Positions 1 to 12,351 of a DNA stretch of 64,000 bases are shown in pieces (within the stretch, counting starts at the first letter, position 1; every line of letters starts with the position of its first letter). Both the position numbers and the translations under genes were made by a program. Source of the DNA: Diphasiastrum complanatum (Eukaryota > Streptophyta > Lycopodiopsida > Lycopodiales > Lycopodiaceae); assembly GCA_029204225.1 (NCBI GenBank), contig CM055100.1, forward strand, positions 31,754,915-31,818,914, in the 5' to 3' direction. Under the pieces are notes generated by a model. The model was not told the DNA's origin, did not search any database, and was given only the letters and a program-made list of their open reading frames with translations.

Positions 1-703
1 GATAAGTATTTTATTTGTGGAGAATTTAACTATTCTCGTGGATGTTTATTCTACTACAGTATATGGTCTGCAGATGCTTGAGTACAATTTTTCATTTGAT
101 TGGATCTCCATAGGAGACAGATAAATCTATTAAGATGAATGAATACTATTTTCTTGTATTTGGTGCTAGAAACAGGAGCATTTAACTCAAAAGAGTATCT
201 GGATACTCAGAGTTGAGTTTTAATCATTCTATATCTTAATGATTCTCCTAGAGATTCTAGTTGAATGAATTATCATATCTTAGAATTGGATTCTAAGGAT
301 AGTTGTACTTGGAAGATTTTATAAATTGTCTGCCAGAATTTGTGGATAATTTCATACTATAATTATTATTATTTTTCTTTACCTTTAATCTCCTAAGTTA
401 GGGAATATTTCACTCCGTGGTTTATGTAAGTGTTTTACATGAAGGTGATGTTATTAACTTGCGTTGAGTGTAACCTAGTTGAGAAATTTATTGCTTAGTG
501 TAGTTTTTTCAAACTTGAGTCGTACTCCAGAACAAAGATTAACTATTGGAAATAGGTTTATCTCTGAGTACTTGTTTGATATGGAAGTCAGACTAAGAAT
601 AATGTTTTCCTTGATTAATATTGTAAGTTAAAGGAACTGTTCCTGTACTTTTTTTCCATCTTGAGGAGCTTCTAAGGATAGAAGCAGTTTAAGGAGGGAA
701 GAA
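1..703 (+). mobile_element. Degenerate Ty3/gypsy 3' internal region with polypurine tract
   Basis: AT-rich sequence without usable reading frames. It ends in a polypurine tract (AAGGAGGGAAGAA, 691-703) directly before the LTR start at 704, which is the usual 3' end of a gypsy element. Style and phrases resemble the decayed gypsy tails at 28.3-29.7 and 41.7-45.7 kb. No domain is readable, so assignment rests on the tract and the adjoining LTR. Confidence 0.55.
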
Positions 704-943
704 TGTTATGGCCATATTCAGTTAAGGACTTGGAATAGTCCTAATATGGTTAGACCGGCCCTCCAATACTCGAGATTATTGGTCATGCCATGATTTAATT
801 CCATGTCAAGGCCAGTTTGTGACTAATTACCTTAAGAGGACCCAGACACTCTAATTGAGACATATGGAGTATTGCATGTCTGTGTGACGGATATAGGCAG
901 GAGGACTGCATGAAGAGTTGTGATCTATTTATAGCCTTTGACC
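704..943 (+). repeat. Gypsy LTR fragment (5' part of LTR)
   Basis: Starts TGTTATGG after the polypurine tract and is the reverse complement of the LTRs at 19,582-20,061 and 34,493-34,979. Matching ends near 943 in an A/T-rich TATA-like stretch (TATTTATAG), after which the sequence diverges, so the LTR is truncated to roughly its first half. Confidence 0.75.
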
Positions 944-2263
944 TGATTCGAGAATATCGTTGATTTTCTAGTAGACTCGTCGTTGACTTGGCTGTAAGTA
1001 CTGCATTCAAAGACTTTCCAATCATGTCCTTGTCTTTTAGATTTTGATGGGTGACTAAAGCCGATCTGCAAAATAAAAATAAGATTTAGAAAAAAAAAAC
1101 AATTCACAATTTATTGATGTGCTAGATGAAACAAAACACATGAATAGTTTAAAACTAAATCTTACCCGAAAGCATATATTCTTGTTGACCCCCACTTGAT
1201 TGAAAGCTCGTCAATACCTTTTAACATAACTCTTTTTCGCTTATTGTTCAGTATTTTCTTCCGTAATATGTTTACTTCTGCATTTATTTGACAATATGAG
1301 GTACACAATGTTTGTACAGTTAGTTTTATATTGTCACTTTCTTGGTTAAGGTTTAATATAATATTTTGCAAATCAGAATTATCTATCTTCAAGATTTCAT
1401 TCTCTTCTTTTGTTTGCAACAAAAGAGTTTGTTTTTATCTGTAGTAATTCAATGAAAAAAATCCATTGTTTGGAAAATATGTTGAATGGTTTGCAATCTT
1501 TCACAATAACCCAATAGACCATTTGTGTCCTTCACACAAAGACAGTATGTGACTGATTTAAAATTTGGATGTTACATTGGCTTGGATCGATTGGATATAA
1601 ACTTTCATCAACCCATAGATCCCAATGTTTCCTATCTTCCATCCTCTGATGGATGATTTGGTGACCTAGTAAGGTGGATCCTTTCAGATTTTTTTCAACA
1701 GTGGAGCATGTTCTGTAGGAAGATCAATATGGAGATGATACTTAGACATCTTGATAATTGATAGATTAATCTAGTAGAAAACCAAATTGTTATATATCTT
1801 GCAAGCTATTCAGACTCATCTTAATTGAAAAAAAAATTCAACTGCAAAAGTTTGAAATGATCTTGGCACTCTTTTTGATCCAACATACTCCATGTTTCTT
1901 GCTTTATATGCAGAATCAAAGCTTTGCAGTTATTTTTCAATAGATGTGTGTTGAAATTTCAAATTTTTTGAATTGCAAAAGTTCGAAATAACCTTGCTAC
2001 TCATTTTGATCAAACACACTCCATATTTTCTAAATTGCAAAAATTTAGATTCATGTTGGCGCTCATTGTGATCCAATCTATTCAAAGTTTCTTGGACGAT
2101 ATTCAGATCGATAAGACTATTTTCCTTTGATGTGAAAGCTATGAGTAGATGGAAAGAAACTTTGATGTGCAATATGATTTGCATTTACATGAGAAGTCAT
2201 GTTAGTTAATGGTAGAAAATAGAATCTGAAGTATGAACCCCACACATTGCGGCTACCTAAATT
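944..2263. other. Unassigned intergenic stretch
   Basis: No recognisable gene. A short - strand frame (1162-1422) is rich in Leu, Ile, Asn and Lys and could form a coiled coil, but it has no family signature and no splice context. It is more likely a chance or decayed transposon frame. Confidence 0.4.
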
Positions 2264-3460
2264 CTAGCTAACTACACACGTTACTTGTGAGGTCAAGTCA
2301 TCGGAGTTGTCCGGGCAGACCAAAAACTCGGTCGGAGTTTTAAAATCTGACAGTTTTCTCTCTCTTATGTGGCATTTCTTAGACGGCCCTTTAGGGTCTT
2401 GGAACTCCTCTAATGAGAGCATTCTTTGCCCTCTTGTCATACGTAAATTGCTCTTGAGGTGCCAAAGGTCTCTCCTCCACACCTACAACAATATCCATCA
2501 AATCATTCATCTCTAGCAAAGAATCCATCCTCACCTTCCAAGTTGAATAATTTGTTGAGGTAAGCCTATCATTGCCTTCCAACATGAAGCCACTTGAGGT
2601 TGCCATGTTGCAATGATTGATCTTCTCTTTGAACCTATTCAAATGCACTTAACACTCACTTGAAAATCAACAAATGAAACTCAAGAAGAAATGATCACAA
2701 AGATATGAAAACAATCTAGCCTCTCCTTTTCTCTCTTCTAGCAAATCCTAGCACATAGAATGATGGTTTCTTGATCACAATAGATCTAAATACAATATGA
2801 TGATGAACGTTTTCTAACTACTAAGATTGAATCACACTCTTGAAAAAGTCCAGCAACTTAAAATCAAGATATTTTATCAAATTTAGGATTCTTCCAAAAT
2901 GCAAAATATTGAATCAAGCAAAAGCTATATGCAAAAGCTAGAATCTTGATACATCAATTAGTAGAATGTACCATCCACAAACATGAGCAATTTTTGTCTC
3001 CACATTCTAGTAAGTGGTTTAAAAAATCGGCTTGCTCCAAGTGATTTGACCTAAAATGATGCTTAGATCACAAAGATCTACTTTCTATACTTGAAAATGC
3101 ATGATTTGAGCTAGAAACAACCCCAAATCCACATAGTATTTATGGAACCCTCAAATCCATCTCTAGATTTAGAAAATACTCCAACTTTGGCCTAAAACCT
3201 ACTCTGATACCATGTGAAAAAATTAGATCCAAAACATACATGATGGATCTTACATCTTTAGCCAATTTGGAGTGCACATCTAGATTTAGCTACAAGATAG
3301 AAATCGTCACTTTACACATGCTAGAATTGCATAAATCACTAAGATCTAATCATAAGCGCTAAGATCCAATATGGTACTAACCCTGTTTGTACAAAACAAC
3401 AACAGCATACTATCCTTCACACGTGTGGATGTTAGCAAGAATGTTAGCAAGAAAATATAA
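2264..3460 (-). mobile_element. Ty1/copia fragment: gag N-terminus, primer-binding site, partial LTR
   Basis: The frame starting at 2606 gives a typical copia gag N-terminus: a Met-Ala-Ser-like start, then a Leu-x-Ser/Thr-x-Asn-Tyr-Ser-x-Trp-Lys core followed by an acidic patch. It is frameshifted near 2390-2480 and then lost. Upstream on the same strand, 3201-3212 reads as TGGTATCAGAGT, nearly the plant copia primer-binding site complementary to initiator tRNA-Met. The LTR begins at 3213 (TGTGAAAA on the + strand) and matches the LTR at 33,541-34,169 for about 240 bp before breaking off. Only the 5' end of an old element is left. Confidence 0.75.
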
Positions 3461-4860
3461 AAATAAAAATAAAACATCGTGGCATGTATATTGTGAGTCC
3501 ATGTGTGAGTAATTGTTAATAAACTTCTACCATGGCATGTGTGTTATAAGATCATGATTAGAAGCTTTCCTTTGCTTAATAAGTTCTAAACTTCTGAACT
3601 TAAGTTAGAAAACTTAAGCTTAAAAATAAAAGATTCTAAGTTTAACTTGAGTTCTCAGTTTAGGGACTCAAGTTTCTAAGGTGTGAGACTTAGAATAGCA
3701 AGATTAGAAGGATAATCCCATAAAATAGTGAAAACTTATTGAAGGAACTCTTGCTATAAGAATAGAGGCATTTTCCTTTGTTAGCCAAATTTTTGACATC
3801 AAAAATCGGACTAATATTGAACAAAAAGCGATTGCAGAGTATTTGATGAGCACCAGAACATTGTGAATACTGCTTAAGTTGATGCAAAATATTGGACCAG
3901 GACCGTCCTTAAAGTGGCTAGACACTTTATTAGACACTAGAAAATGGTCTATACATACGGTCTAGAGAACCGTAAAAAATATTTGACATAAGTCAACTTT
4001 TGTAAGACTGAGCGAAAAATGCCAGTCTATGTAGAAATAGGTCCCAGCCCGCCTAAATGTGGCTAGTCAGAAGTTTTACGATCTTAAAATTGGCCCGGAT
4101 ATAAAAATGCCGACAATGTCGAGCAAAACTTTGATGTAATCGTTACTAATACCAAAAACCTCTTTGTTTTTCAAGAACGGTCGGTTTCCTCTCAAGATTG
4201 CTCTGTTTGTCACTTGTAACAACGTCAGCAACTTGTAGAATCAAAAACCGGTCAGTGGCATTACCAATAGGAAAATCGACAAAATGGCATATATCTGTGA
4301 ATGGGCATAGTGGGTTTCGAAAATATGGGCAAATGACAATTTACGACATCAGAACCACAGTCACAGAGAAAAATTGGCAAGGCAAATGAGAATGGAAAAA
4401 TTAAATACCAGGGAGGCCAACAGGATGAACCAACTTGACGAAAAATTTTTATGGCCCTTGCAAAAGTTATTTCATTAAAATTAAGACTTAATGAGCTAAT
4501 AGGGGGTTAAAAAAAATTTTAGAGTGACATCACACCCTTGCCACATGTCAAATGGGAGAGCTTAATGTCTGCCTCACCTTGGAAATCATAAGCAAAATTC
4601 TAGAAAAATCTTCTTGGGACACAAGTGCCCATAGGTCATTGGACAAGTACAAGGAGAAGGTTCTAAGAACAAAAAAGTGGTTGATGTGATGGGCCTTGCA
4701 TTTTACACATGCTAAAATGGAGAGAAGTGTCTAAAAAGTGAAAAGATGGTTGGGTGAAGGGTGGGCCTCTGCAACCAGCTATATAAGACCACCAAACGTT
4801 GATCATTCTGTGTGTGGGCCTGAATCTATCCTAGTGAAAAGTGTTGTTCTTGTGAGCTTT
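3461..4860. other. Unassigned intergenic stretch
   Basis: No gene or element recognised. Low coding potential on both strands. The last 100 bases lead into a copia integrase fragment. Confidence 0.4.
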
Positions 4861-4861
4861 T

Positions 4862-6190
4862 TGCTGCTCTTATGATTGTGTGCCAAGTTCAAGGCTTTTT
4901 GTGATGAGCATGGAATGAAGAGAGAGTATACAACACCAAGGACCCCACAACAAAATGGAGTGGCCAAGAGGAAGAATAGGACTTTATGTGAAAGTGCCAA
5001 AGCCAGGAGGTTAAGTGCTAACCTTGATAAGCCATTTTGGGATCGAGCTTTGTTGTGTGCTTATTTCTTGTGCAATAGGTGGCCGAGTGCTATTTTGGAT
5101 GGAAGGACACCTTTTGAGATGCTATTCAAGAGGAGGCCGAGTGTCAACTTTCTTAGAAGTTTTGGATGCACATGCTATGTCAATGTAACTCTTGATGATA
5201 TGACCAAGGAGGATCTATCTTCAAGGAAAGGTATATTTGTTGCATATAGTGAGGCGAGTAAAGCCTTAGAGGAGTTTTGAGCTCCAAAAAGACCCTTTAA
5301 GAATTTGTGCAAGATGTAGTATATATTATTAAAATATTATAACACTTAATACTTTTGACTTGCCATAAATTTTTAATCGTACTTCAAAAGTATATCATGT
5401 AACATATCATTGGAAAGGCTTTGTTGAGCGCTTTCCAAAGTCCGCTAAATTCGGACTTACCACTTAAAAGTTATGCCATTTTTAGTATGGAATCAAAATG
5501 TGGACTCAAAAAGTTACATTACGTAGATTTCAAATTTGAGTGTTTTGATTGGTCCATGTGTAAGAAAAAATTGAGAAAAAATATAAAAATAATCTTTACA
5601 AAAGGTCTTTTTTGGATTTAGAACTCCTCTAATGGGTTTACATTCCTTGTACTAATAAGGTGATTATTTGTAGAGATGTCATGTTTGATGAGGGGAACAT
5701 TCCAAAAGTATCTTCAAGCATTAATGATGGTGATGTGGATGGATCTAACATTCTTGATGTTGATGTAAATGGGAAAATACCATAAATATAAATTTAAGAA
5801 GAAAGGAGCCAATAGAGCGAAAAAGCCACTCGAGCTTATACAGAGGCATATAATACAACAATTTTTTTGCAAAATAAGAGCCCCACTACCACGGTTCCTA
5901 ATGTGACTCCTGAAGAAACACTCACCTGAATGAAGGCCTATTAAGTGCATTTTTGTGGGATATGATGAGAGGACGAAGGCAAATAGGTGTTTTGATCTAG
6001 TGATGTGGAAGATCCACATTAGTAAGGATGTGATCTTTGACGAGATGCATAGATTTGATGAAGACGATCATGCAAAAGGTGATAGTGATATCAAGAGGCT
6101 TCCTATGATCTTAGAAGAAGATAAAGATGGTACTCCACAGAAAATCGAGCACGAGGATCAAGTCCAAGAAGAGGATCATGATTGAGCTAC
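4862..6190 (+). mobile_element. Ty1/copia integrase fragment, interrupted
   Basis: 4876-5280 encodes the C-terminal part of a copia integrase core: the Thr-Pro-x-x-Pro-Gln-Gln-Asn-Gly-Val-Ala motif containing the region of the catalytic Glu, followed by the Phe-Leu-Arg-Ser-Phe-Gly-Cys region. The frame breaks at 5280. The next conserved block (Phe-Val-Gly-Tyr-Asp-Glu-x-Thr-Lys-Ala) does not resume until about 5945 and runs to 6185 with the usual acidic tail. About 650 bp of unrelated AT-rich sequence therefore sits inside it. RT and RNase H are absent. This is a dead fragment. Confidence 0.8.
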
Positions 6191-8017
6191 ACCCATTTAT
6201 GATCCAAGGGGGAAATACTTGCTGATTGGTGATAGGAAGGAGAAACAAGTGGGAAGCAAGAGATTGTACATGGACACTCCCATGGGATACCTACTTGCCA
6301 AGAAGTATACCTGAGTTGAACGTGCCTAAATGCAATGAAACAATTATGAAGGATGCGAGGATGATACGACCATGAATCGAGATGAATGTTGACATGTCGC
6401 TCGTCTCTTTTTGCTCCTTGCCTTCGATTTCAAGGAGCTCTCTCTCCTTTGTGCATTTTTCCTTGGGCTTTGCAAGGGTAGCTACAACTATCACTATCAT
6501 TGAGGTCATGGTTTTTTGTCCAAAGCGAGGAGCCTAGTGATAGAGCTCAATCTAAATTTTATTAATTAGCATTCTGAAATCTCCTTTCACTGATTATACC
6601 TAGTCCATCCTGGTCTACAAGATAAATGTTGAAGTCACCCACTACCGAGGGTAGGGAAGGAGTTGATGGGTCAATGGCCTCTCAAAAGTATAATATAAGG
6701 ATGTTTTTATAAGGAGTGTAAATGATGATGTTGATCATAGTTAGACTAGCCAAAAAAATTTAAGATACAAATGTTGATCTCCTCTCATATCAGACTAGTC
6801 AAAGGTCATCCTCTAGTCTTTGGAAACCACAATAAGCAAACAGTTTCTAGTGCTTTGAGCAAATCCATAGCTATATCAATCATTTATATTGATGGGTTGT
6901 ATCACATATTGTAGGGGGGAAAGCTTCAAGACTAATGAATGAATTCTGAATTGAGAAAGTGGAGAGATTGCTTTTGAGCAAAGCCTTTTTGACTAGGAGC
7001 TAAAACCCCTAGTGATCCATGATATGGCATTCATGAGAGAAGCTCTAGTACAAAAGAACACAAAGATGGACAAGAGAAAAAAAAAAAAAAAGACTCTTCA
7101 CATATGGAAGGGAAGAGAATTAATGCTCATGTTCTATTGCTCCTAGAGGTAAAAACATGTTGCATTTCTTTCTCCTAGCTTTGGCCTGGATTGAGCCACT
7201 CTTTTCAAAGGATATAATTTCAATGCTACTCATTGAAAGTTAGGCCTTTTGTTTGAGGTTGGGGGTTCTCCAAACCTCATGACTCCTAAGGAGTTCAAAA
7301 TATATAGAAACTTAAAAAGCATTTTCTTTTGAAAGTAGTAAGCTAGCCACATTTTCAAAAATAAAACTTTAAACCCGAGCACACATCGCAGGGAAACAAA
7401 ATAGAACTATGGTCAAGTCATAAGATTCACAAGTGATGCACACAACTTTTTGATCTCAATTAGAAACTTCTTCCAATAATAATAATAAAAATTGGACATG
7501 AATTTTATGGCCCATAGATTATTGTTGGTGAAAAGTTTTTAGCAATTCATGATAACTCAATTTATCATAGAGAATGATGCATGGAAAATGTTTGCACATG
7601 TGTTACACCTATACAATTAACTCTTTTTGGGGTCAAAAAGTTCTATACAGCTATTTTTGGGGTAAGAGTAATTAAAACTTCTGTCATCTTTTACTTCACA
7701 TAATGGTCTTTCATGTGACAAAAATTAAATAAAATTTCAATCAACTTTTACCTCATGAAATGGTCGTCCTAGTGACCGTTAGCAACGTATGAAACAACCC
7801 TTACTACCTTAACCTACTCCCATATATGACCTCTCCCTAATGAGCTCTGCTGAATCTATGAAATGACCTCTTAGTACCTTCAAAGGAAGCCTACTCCCAT
7901 ATATGAGAAAACAAATCTTTAGGATTCATCCACTAATTATTCCTTTAGTTGTTGGTTATAGTACAACGAGCCCTCACCACAAACTTTGTTTTTTCTATCA
8001 AATTACCTTAAAAGGAT

Positions 8018-8021
<4 letters not shown>
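6191..8021. other. Unassigned intergenic stretch
   Basis: No supportable gene. Contains an A-run near 7080. The last part forms the upstream region of the peroxidase gene. Confidence 0.4.

Positions 8022-8073
<52 letters not shown>
8022..8073 (+). repeat. (CT)n microsatellite in peroxidase upstream region
   Basis: An uninterrupted CT run of about 52 bp, ending some 60 bp upstream of the TATA box of the peroxidase gene. CT-rich tracts close to transcription starts are common in plant promoters, so a regulatory role is possible but not shown. Confidence 0.9.
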
Positions 8074-8078
<5 letters not shown>

Positions 8079-8132
8079 ATTTGCTAACGTTTTGATTCTA
8101 GTCTCATTGAAAGTGTCTTTCCAACCAATGTG

Positions 8133-8140
8133 TATATATA
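8133..8140 (+). promoter_or_regulatory. Probable TATA box of the peroxidase gene
   Basis: TATATATA lies 56 bp upstream of the chosen start ATG at 8196. A start site about 30 bp downstream (near 8165) leaves ATG 8196 as the first AUG and excludes the in-frame ATG at 8157. Confidence 0.55.
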
Positions 8141-8195
8141 TAGGGAGAACGTGCTTATGTATGACTACTTGTTCTTCAACTATCAACGCACAAAC

Positions 8196-8448
8196 ATGGA
8201 CGGGACGTGTAGATTGAGAGAAATTCTGAGTGTGGTGTTTATTTTGGTTTTGTCACTGGTGATCGTTAAGTCGGAGAGCACAAGCAGCAGCAGCAGTAAA
8301 TATAGTAATTTGTTGTCAGTTGATTTCTACAACACAACATGTCCTAATGTGGAGTCGATTGTGCTAGCTACGATGCTGCAGAAATTCAACGAAACACCCA
8401 CAGTTGCTGCTGGAGTACTTCGTATCATGCAGCACGACTGCTTTGTTG

Positions 8449-8516
<68 letters not shown>

Positions 8517-10325
8517 AGAAATACTCAATTTTTTCCCAGAATTAACATATGGGTTTCCATGATCTTTATGAGTTTTTGTGGTCAATTATCTAGTGAACGC
8601 AAGAACGCAGAAATAGTTTTAGAGCACAGTTTCCGGAGACTCAATTTTTTCCCAGAATTAACATATGGGTTTCCATGATCTTTATGAGTTTTTGTGGTCA
8701 ATTATCTAGTGAACGCAAGAACGCAGAAATAGTTTTAGAGCACAGTTTCCGGAGACTTAGAGACTATTTTGGTCTCTTTAAAAATCAGGAGCTCAATTTT
8801 GCTTTTCTTACAAGCTATCATCGACTGATACATTAGAATGGCCCCACGTTAGTCACGAGTATACTTCATCTACTTTTTGTTTAAATTTGTAGAATTCTAG
8901 ATTCTGAAGACGTCTAAGAGCTATACATTCAAGCATATTGCCGTAGACAATCACAGGCTCACAATCGCCAGTATTGTAATGAAAAGCAGACCATCGGAGT
9001 TCACAGTATATGACTGAAACAGCAAAATTTCAACTTTTGATTACAAGGATGGTTTTCTATTTTGTATATCCTTGAGATTTGTACATGTCTAGTGTTCTTG
9101 TTCTGATCTTCAGATTTCAAGTGTTCGTACAGGGATGCGATGCTTCAATTCTACTTGTCTCTACTCCAAACAATACAGCAGAAAAGGATGCGGAAATAAA
9201 CCTTTCATTATCTGGAAATGGATTTGATGCAGTGATCCGGGCAAAATCTGCTGTGGAGGCTCAATGTCCAGGAGTGGTATCCTGCGCTGACATTATAGTT
9301 ATTTCTGCAAGAGACCTTGTTAGCCTTGTAAGTATCCTCAGCCGCCTTTTCATTCAATAGACGATCATCCATATTTAGCTACCTTTCATATTTGTTAAAT
9401 GAAAACAGACTGCTTAGCCAATGAACGTGCTCGGTTGAAGACGTGATCAACACCCTCGGGCCTCAACGAAAGATAGGATCTCTCCTCTCTTTTAGAAGCC
9501 TAACTTTCAAGTTCAAGATGTTAGAAGGTAACGCACATATCAAAAACATTCCTTTGATGTTGCTTGTATGTTGCAGGTTGGAGGTCCATTTTTTCCAGTG
9601 CTGAAAGGACGCAGAGACGGAACCGTATCTCAAGCATCACGAATAGCTGGCAACATTCCTACCCCAGATATGAGCCTCGATGAGATCATTCAAATTTTTT
9701 CTTACAAAGGGCTTGGCATCAGAGATCTTGTGACATTATTAGGTATTCACACACTACTGCTCAGTTACAGTTTTTTCCATTGACCATAATTCCCAGACAC
9801 ATGTGTACATATTAGACGTCGTCTCGACTCTCAACATTGACTGTTTTTCTGCATGTTCAGAATCAAAATCTGTAAAACAATTATCAACAGCTTGCTGGCT
9901 TTTCATTTGCAGGTGCGCATACAATAGGATTTGCTCACTGTACATCGTTTATCAACAGGCTATACAACTTCAGCAGTACATCTCAGGTTGATCCTTCTTT
10001 GGATCCTCAATTTGCTCACGCCCTCCAGCAGACTTGCCCACCAGTGAACTTTGATCCTACTGCTGTCACGTTTAATGATCCTACAACACCCTTCACATTT
10101 GATAATGTTTACTACAAGAATGCTCAGAGGGGTCTGTCTGTGATGTCATCTGACCAAGTGTTGTTCTTAAATCCAAGAACTCGGGGTATTGTCAATCACT
10201 TTGCCAGCAATGAAGAGACCTTCTTTTCTGCTTTTGTCACTGCCATCCAACATATGGGCAGCATGGGCGTGAAGACTGGAATGCAGGGAGAAATCCGGAG
10301 AGATTGTGCTTTCGTCAACAGTTAA
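8196..10325 (+). CDS. Class III (secretory) plant peroxidase
   Basis: Heme peroxidase of the secretory plant class, using H2O2 to oxidise phenolics in the wall or vacuole. Four exons: 8196-8450, 9133-9327, 9577-9742 and 9913-10325, all with GT/AG borders, the classic three-intron layout of this family; 342 residues predicted. Residues 1-26 form a signal peptide. All eight disulfide cysteines are present (49, 82, 87, 130, 136, 215, 247, 337), as are distal Arg76 and His80, proximal His208 in Gly-Ala-His-Thr, and the Asp/Ser calcium ligands around residues 81-90. Several Asn-x-Ser/Thr sites are visible. Oddities: the distal block reads Arg-Ile-Met-Gln-His instead of the usual Arg-Leu-His/Phe-Phe-His, so the highly conserved Phe before the distal His is Gln. 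Intron 1 starts directly with a CT microsatellite. The start codon is chosen by the TATA spacing and signal peptide. The family is certain; the exact paralogue is not. Confidence 0.93.
8452..8513 (+). repeat. (CT)n microsatellite abutting the intron 1 donor
   Basis: About 62 bp of pure CT starting one base after the G of the donor GT at 8451-8452, so the donor reads GTCTCT. If the intron were retained, translation would add a Ser-Leu repeat. Confidence 0.92.
8523..8755 (+). repeat. 116-bp tandem duplication in peroxidase intron 1
   Basis: Two head-to-tail copies, 8523-8638 and 8639-8754, are identical by eye over their length. Such identity in an intron points to a recent duplication. Confidence 0.92.
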
Positions 10326-11069
10326 TTAATGTCTAGCATATAACCAGTCTCAAAAGCAAGATCTATCAGATTTAACGTTAAATAATTGATCCTTTTAATT
10401 TGAACGATAATCTGGGTACTCAAGATTCCTCCCTTTCTTTTATGTTCTAAGCTTTTTTACGAGAAATGTAATCCATACGATTATGTCATCGTTACCATTG
10501 AAATATGGACGCTAGATTCCAGTTCTCACAAAATGACCGTCATCTTGTCATGACAACCTTATAGAACCTACCTATGATCATGATTGGACTTTAGGATTTG
10601 TTGTTACCCATTTCATTGTTAATGTCTCCAACCGTCCAATTGCTTATTCATATCCATCATTGATGTAATTAGTCGATCTTATAAGTTCATCTTTGATCTT
10701 TTATGACTCATCACTTATTACTTTCTAGAAAAAGATTCCAAATACTATAGGTGTACACATTTGTACAAATGGGATCTATATCTATTTTCTTGATGTTTAA
10801 TGAGTTTGGTAATGTATTTTTATGGTTATTCTATATAAAAAACCAAAGAATTCTTTTTCAACACTAAAGTTATTTTCAGCGCATTGTTGCGCATAAAACC
10901 CTTGGTCACTTGATGAGACATAACACGTCATCAGATGATTGAAATTTCAATTTAATTGTATGTGGAATTAGACTTGAATCTTCATTGTGTTATTGTAAGA
11001 CTTTAAAAAAAATTCTCATAATTGATGGCAATTTACTCCAAAAAAACTTCAATTTTTAATACTTTTCAG
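10326..11069. other. Peroxidase 3' flank, no further gene
   Basis: AT-rich downstream region. No clear AATAAA close to the stop codon and no coding signal. Confidence 0.4.
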
Positions 11070-11600
11070 CACTTCACATGGGTAACTTTAGGTGCATGTA
11101 TATATCTCTATAGGACTCCAAATCTAATTTTTTTCATAGACATGTTTCTATGGCCATAAAGGATTTTTGAAAATAGATAGCCAAAGAAAGGGTTCTAAAA
11201 AGCACCTCCAAAGGAGCTACAATTTTTTAGCACCTTTCAATAATTTTCAACTTTTTTCAACACTTACATGGGTAACTTTAGATGCACATATCTATATCTA
11301 CATTACTCCAAATTGGAAAAAGAAAAATTTGAGACACATGTCTGTATGGTCATATAATACTTTTTAAAGTAGACAGCCCTAAAAATATTGTTGAAATCAT
11401 GGTGTTATACACTCAAATATGATACTTCCAATTTTGGTGATTTTTATTAGCACTTAAATGGGTAACTTTGGATGCATGTATCTATCTCTATATAGACCTC
11501 AAAATTCAATTTTTTTTATAGGCATGTTTCTATAATCATATAGAATTTTCTAGAGCAGACAGGCAAAAAATTGAATGTGAAATTCACAATAATGTAGTCC
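11070..11600 (+). repeat. 190-bp tandem repeat, about three diverged units
   Basis: The phrase ATGGGTAACTTT recurs with its first G-G-T at 11081, 11271 and 11461, exactly 190 bp apart. Each occurrence is followed by a conserved block (GATGCATGTATCTAT-like, then CTCCAAATT-like, then CATGTTTCTAT-like and an AGACAGCC-like end). Units differ by many substitutions, so the array is old. It has the length range of plant satellite monomers but is only three units long here. Confidence 0.8.
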
Positions 11601-12351
11601 CATATATGAACATATTAAAGTTTCATTAGTACCCCCACATGTTTGACACATCGTATCTTACATGTATATAAGTTGCCAAAATGAAGGTCTCAAAATTTTT
11701 AATCGGTATATGTATATATGAAGAACACACATGTGAAAGTATCGCAAAGTGACGATTATTGATAGTTGCACAATGACGATCATTAATCATGCAATGACGC
11801 TTAAAAAACGATGTTTATTAAGAAAAATTAATGTCGCTATAATTGTCATGGGGCAACATTTAAATTTTGTCAAAAGAAATGTCACAAACTTCTGTTGCTA
11901 TCCACTCTTTTTCTGGTAATAATGTACAATGACATTTTTAATTTTTAGATTTTTTGATAAGGAGATTGAAAAATAGTTGTTTTGGATTTTGAGAAACTAA
12001 CAAAAAATATTTACAATAATGCATGGAGAATTTCAAATATATAACATTGTACGAAAGTTTGTGCTAGTTGTTTGGAGTTTGGGGTAATATCCGTGAGTTG
12101 AAAAAAAAGCCATGAAATATTTTAGTGTTTGGACCATGGCCCAATATATAGAAGCTCAGTCATAGGTGCATGTGTCTAACAAGAAATTGAACAATACACA
12201 TCAATATAAGCAAAAACATATAGTGTCTAAAATTTGTAGTTCTTGCAGTTGAGGTCCTCTTAATCAAACACATAGAATTAGTTCTTATCGTAGGAAGCAA
12301 ACAGAACAGAACATCAAACAATCTCATTATCTGAACACATAGCTCATTCAA
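11601..12351. other. Unassigned AT-rich stretch
   Basis: Nothing coding recognised between the tandem repeat and the truncated 3' end of the copia element. Confidence 0.4.

Noticed and set aside
8157-8195. In-frame ATG at 8157 as the peroxidase start
   Set aside because: It lies only about 24 bp after the TATA start, so it would precede the likely transcription start, and it would place 13 extra polar residues before the signal peptide.
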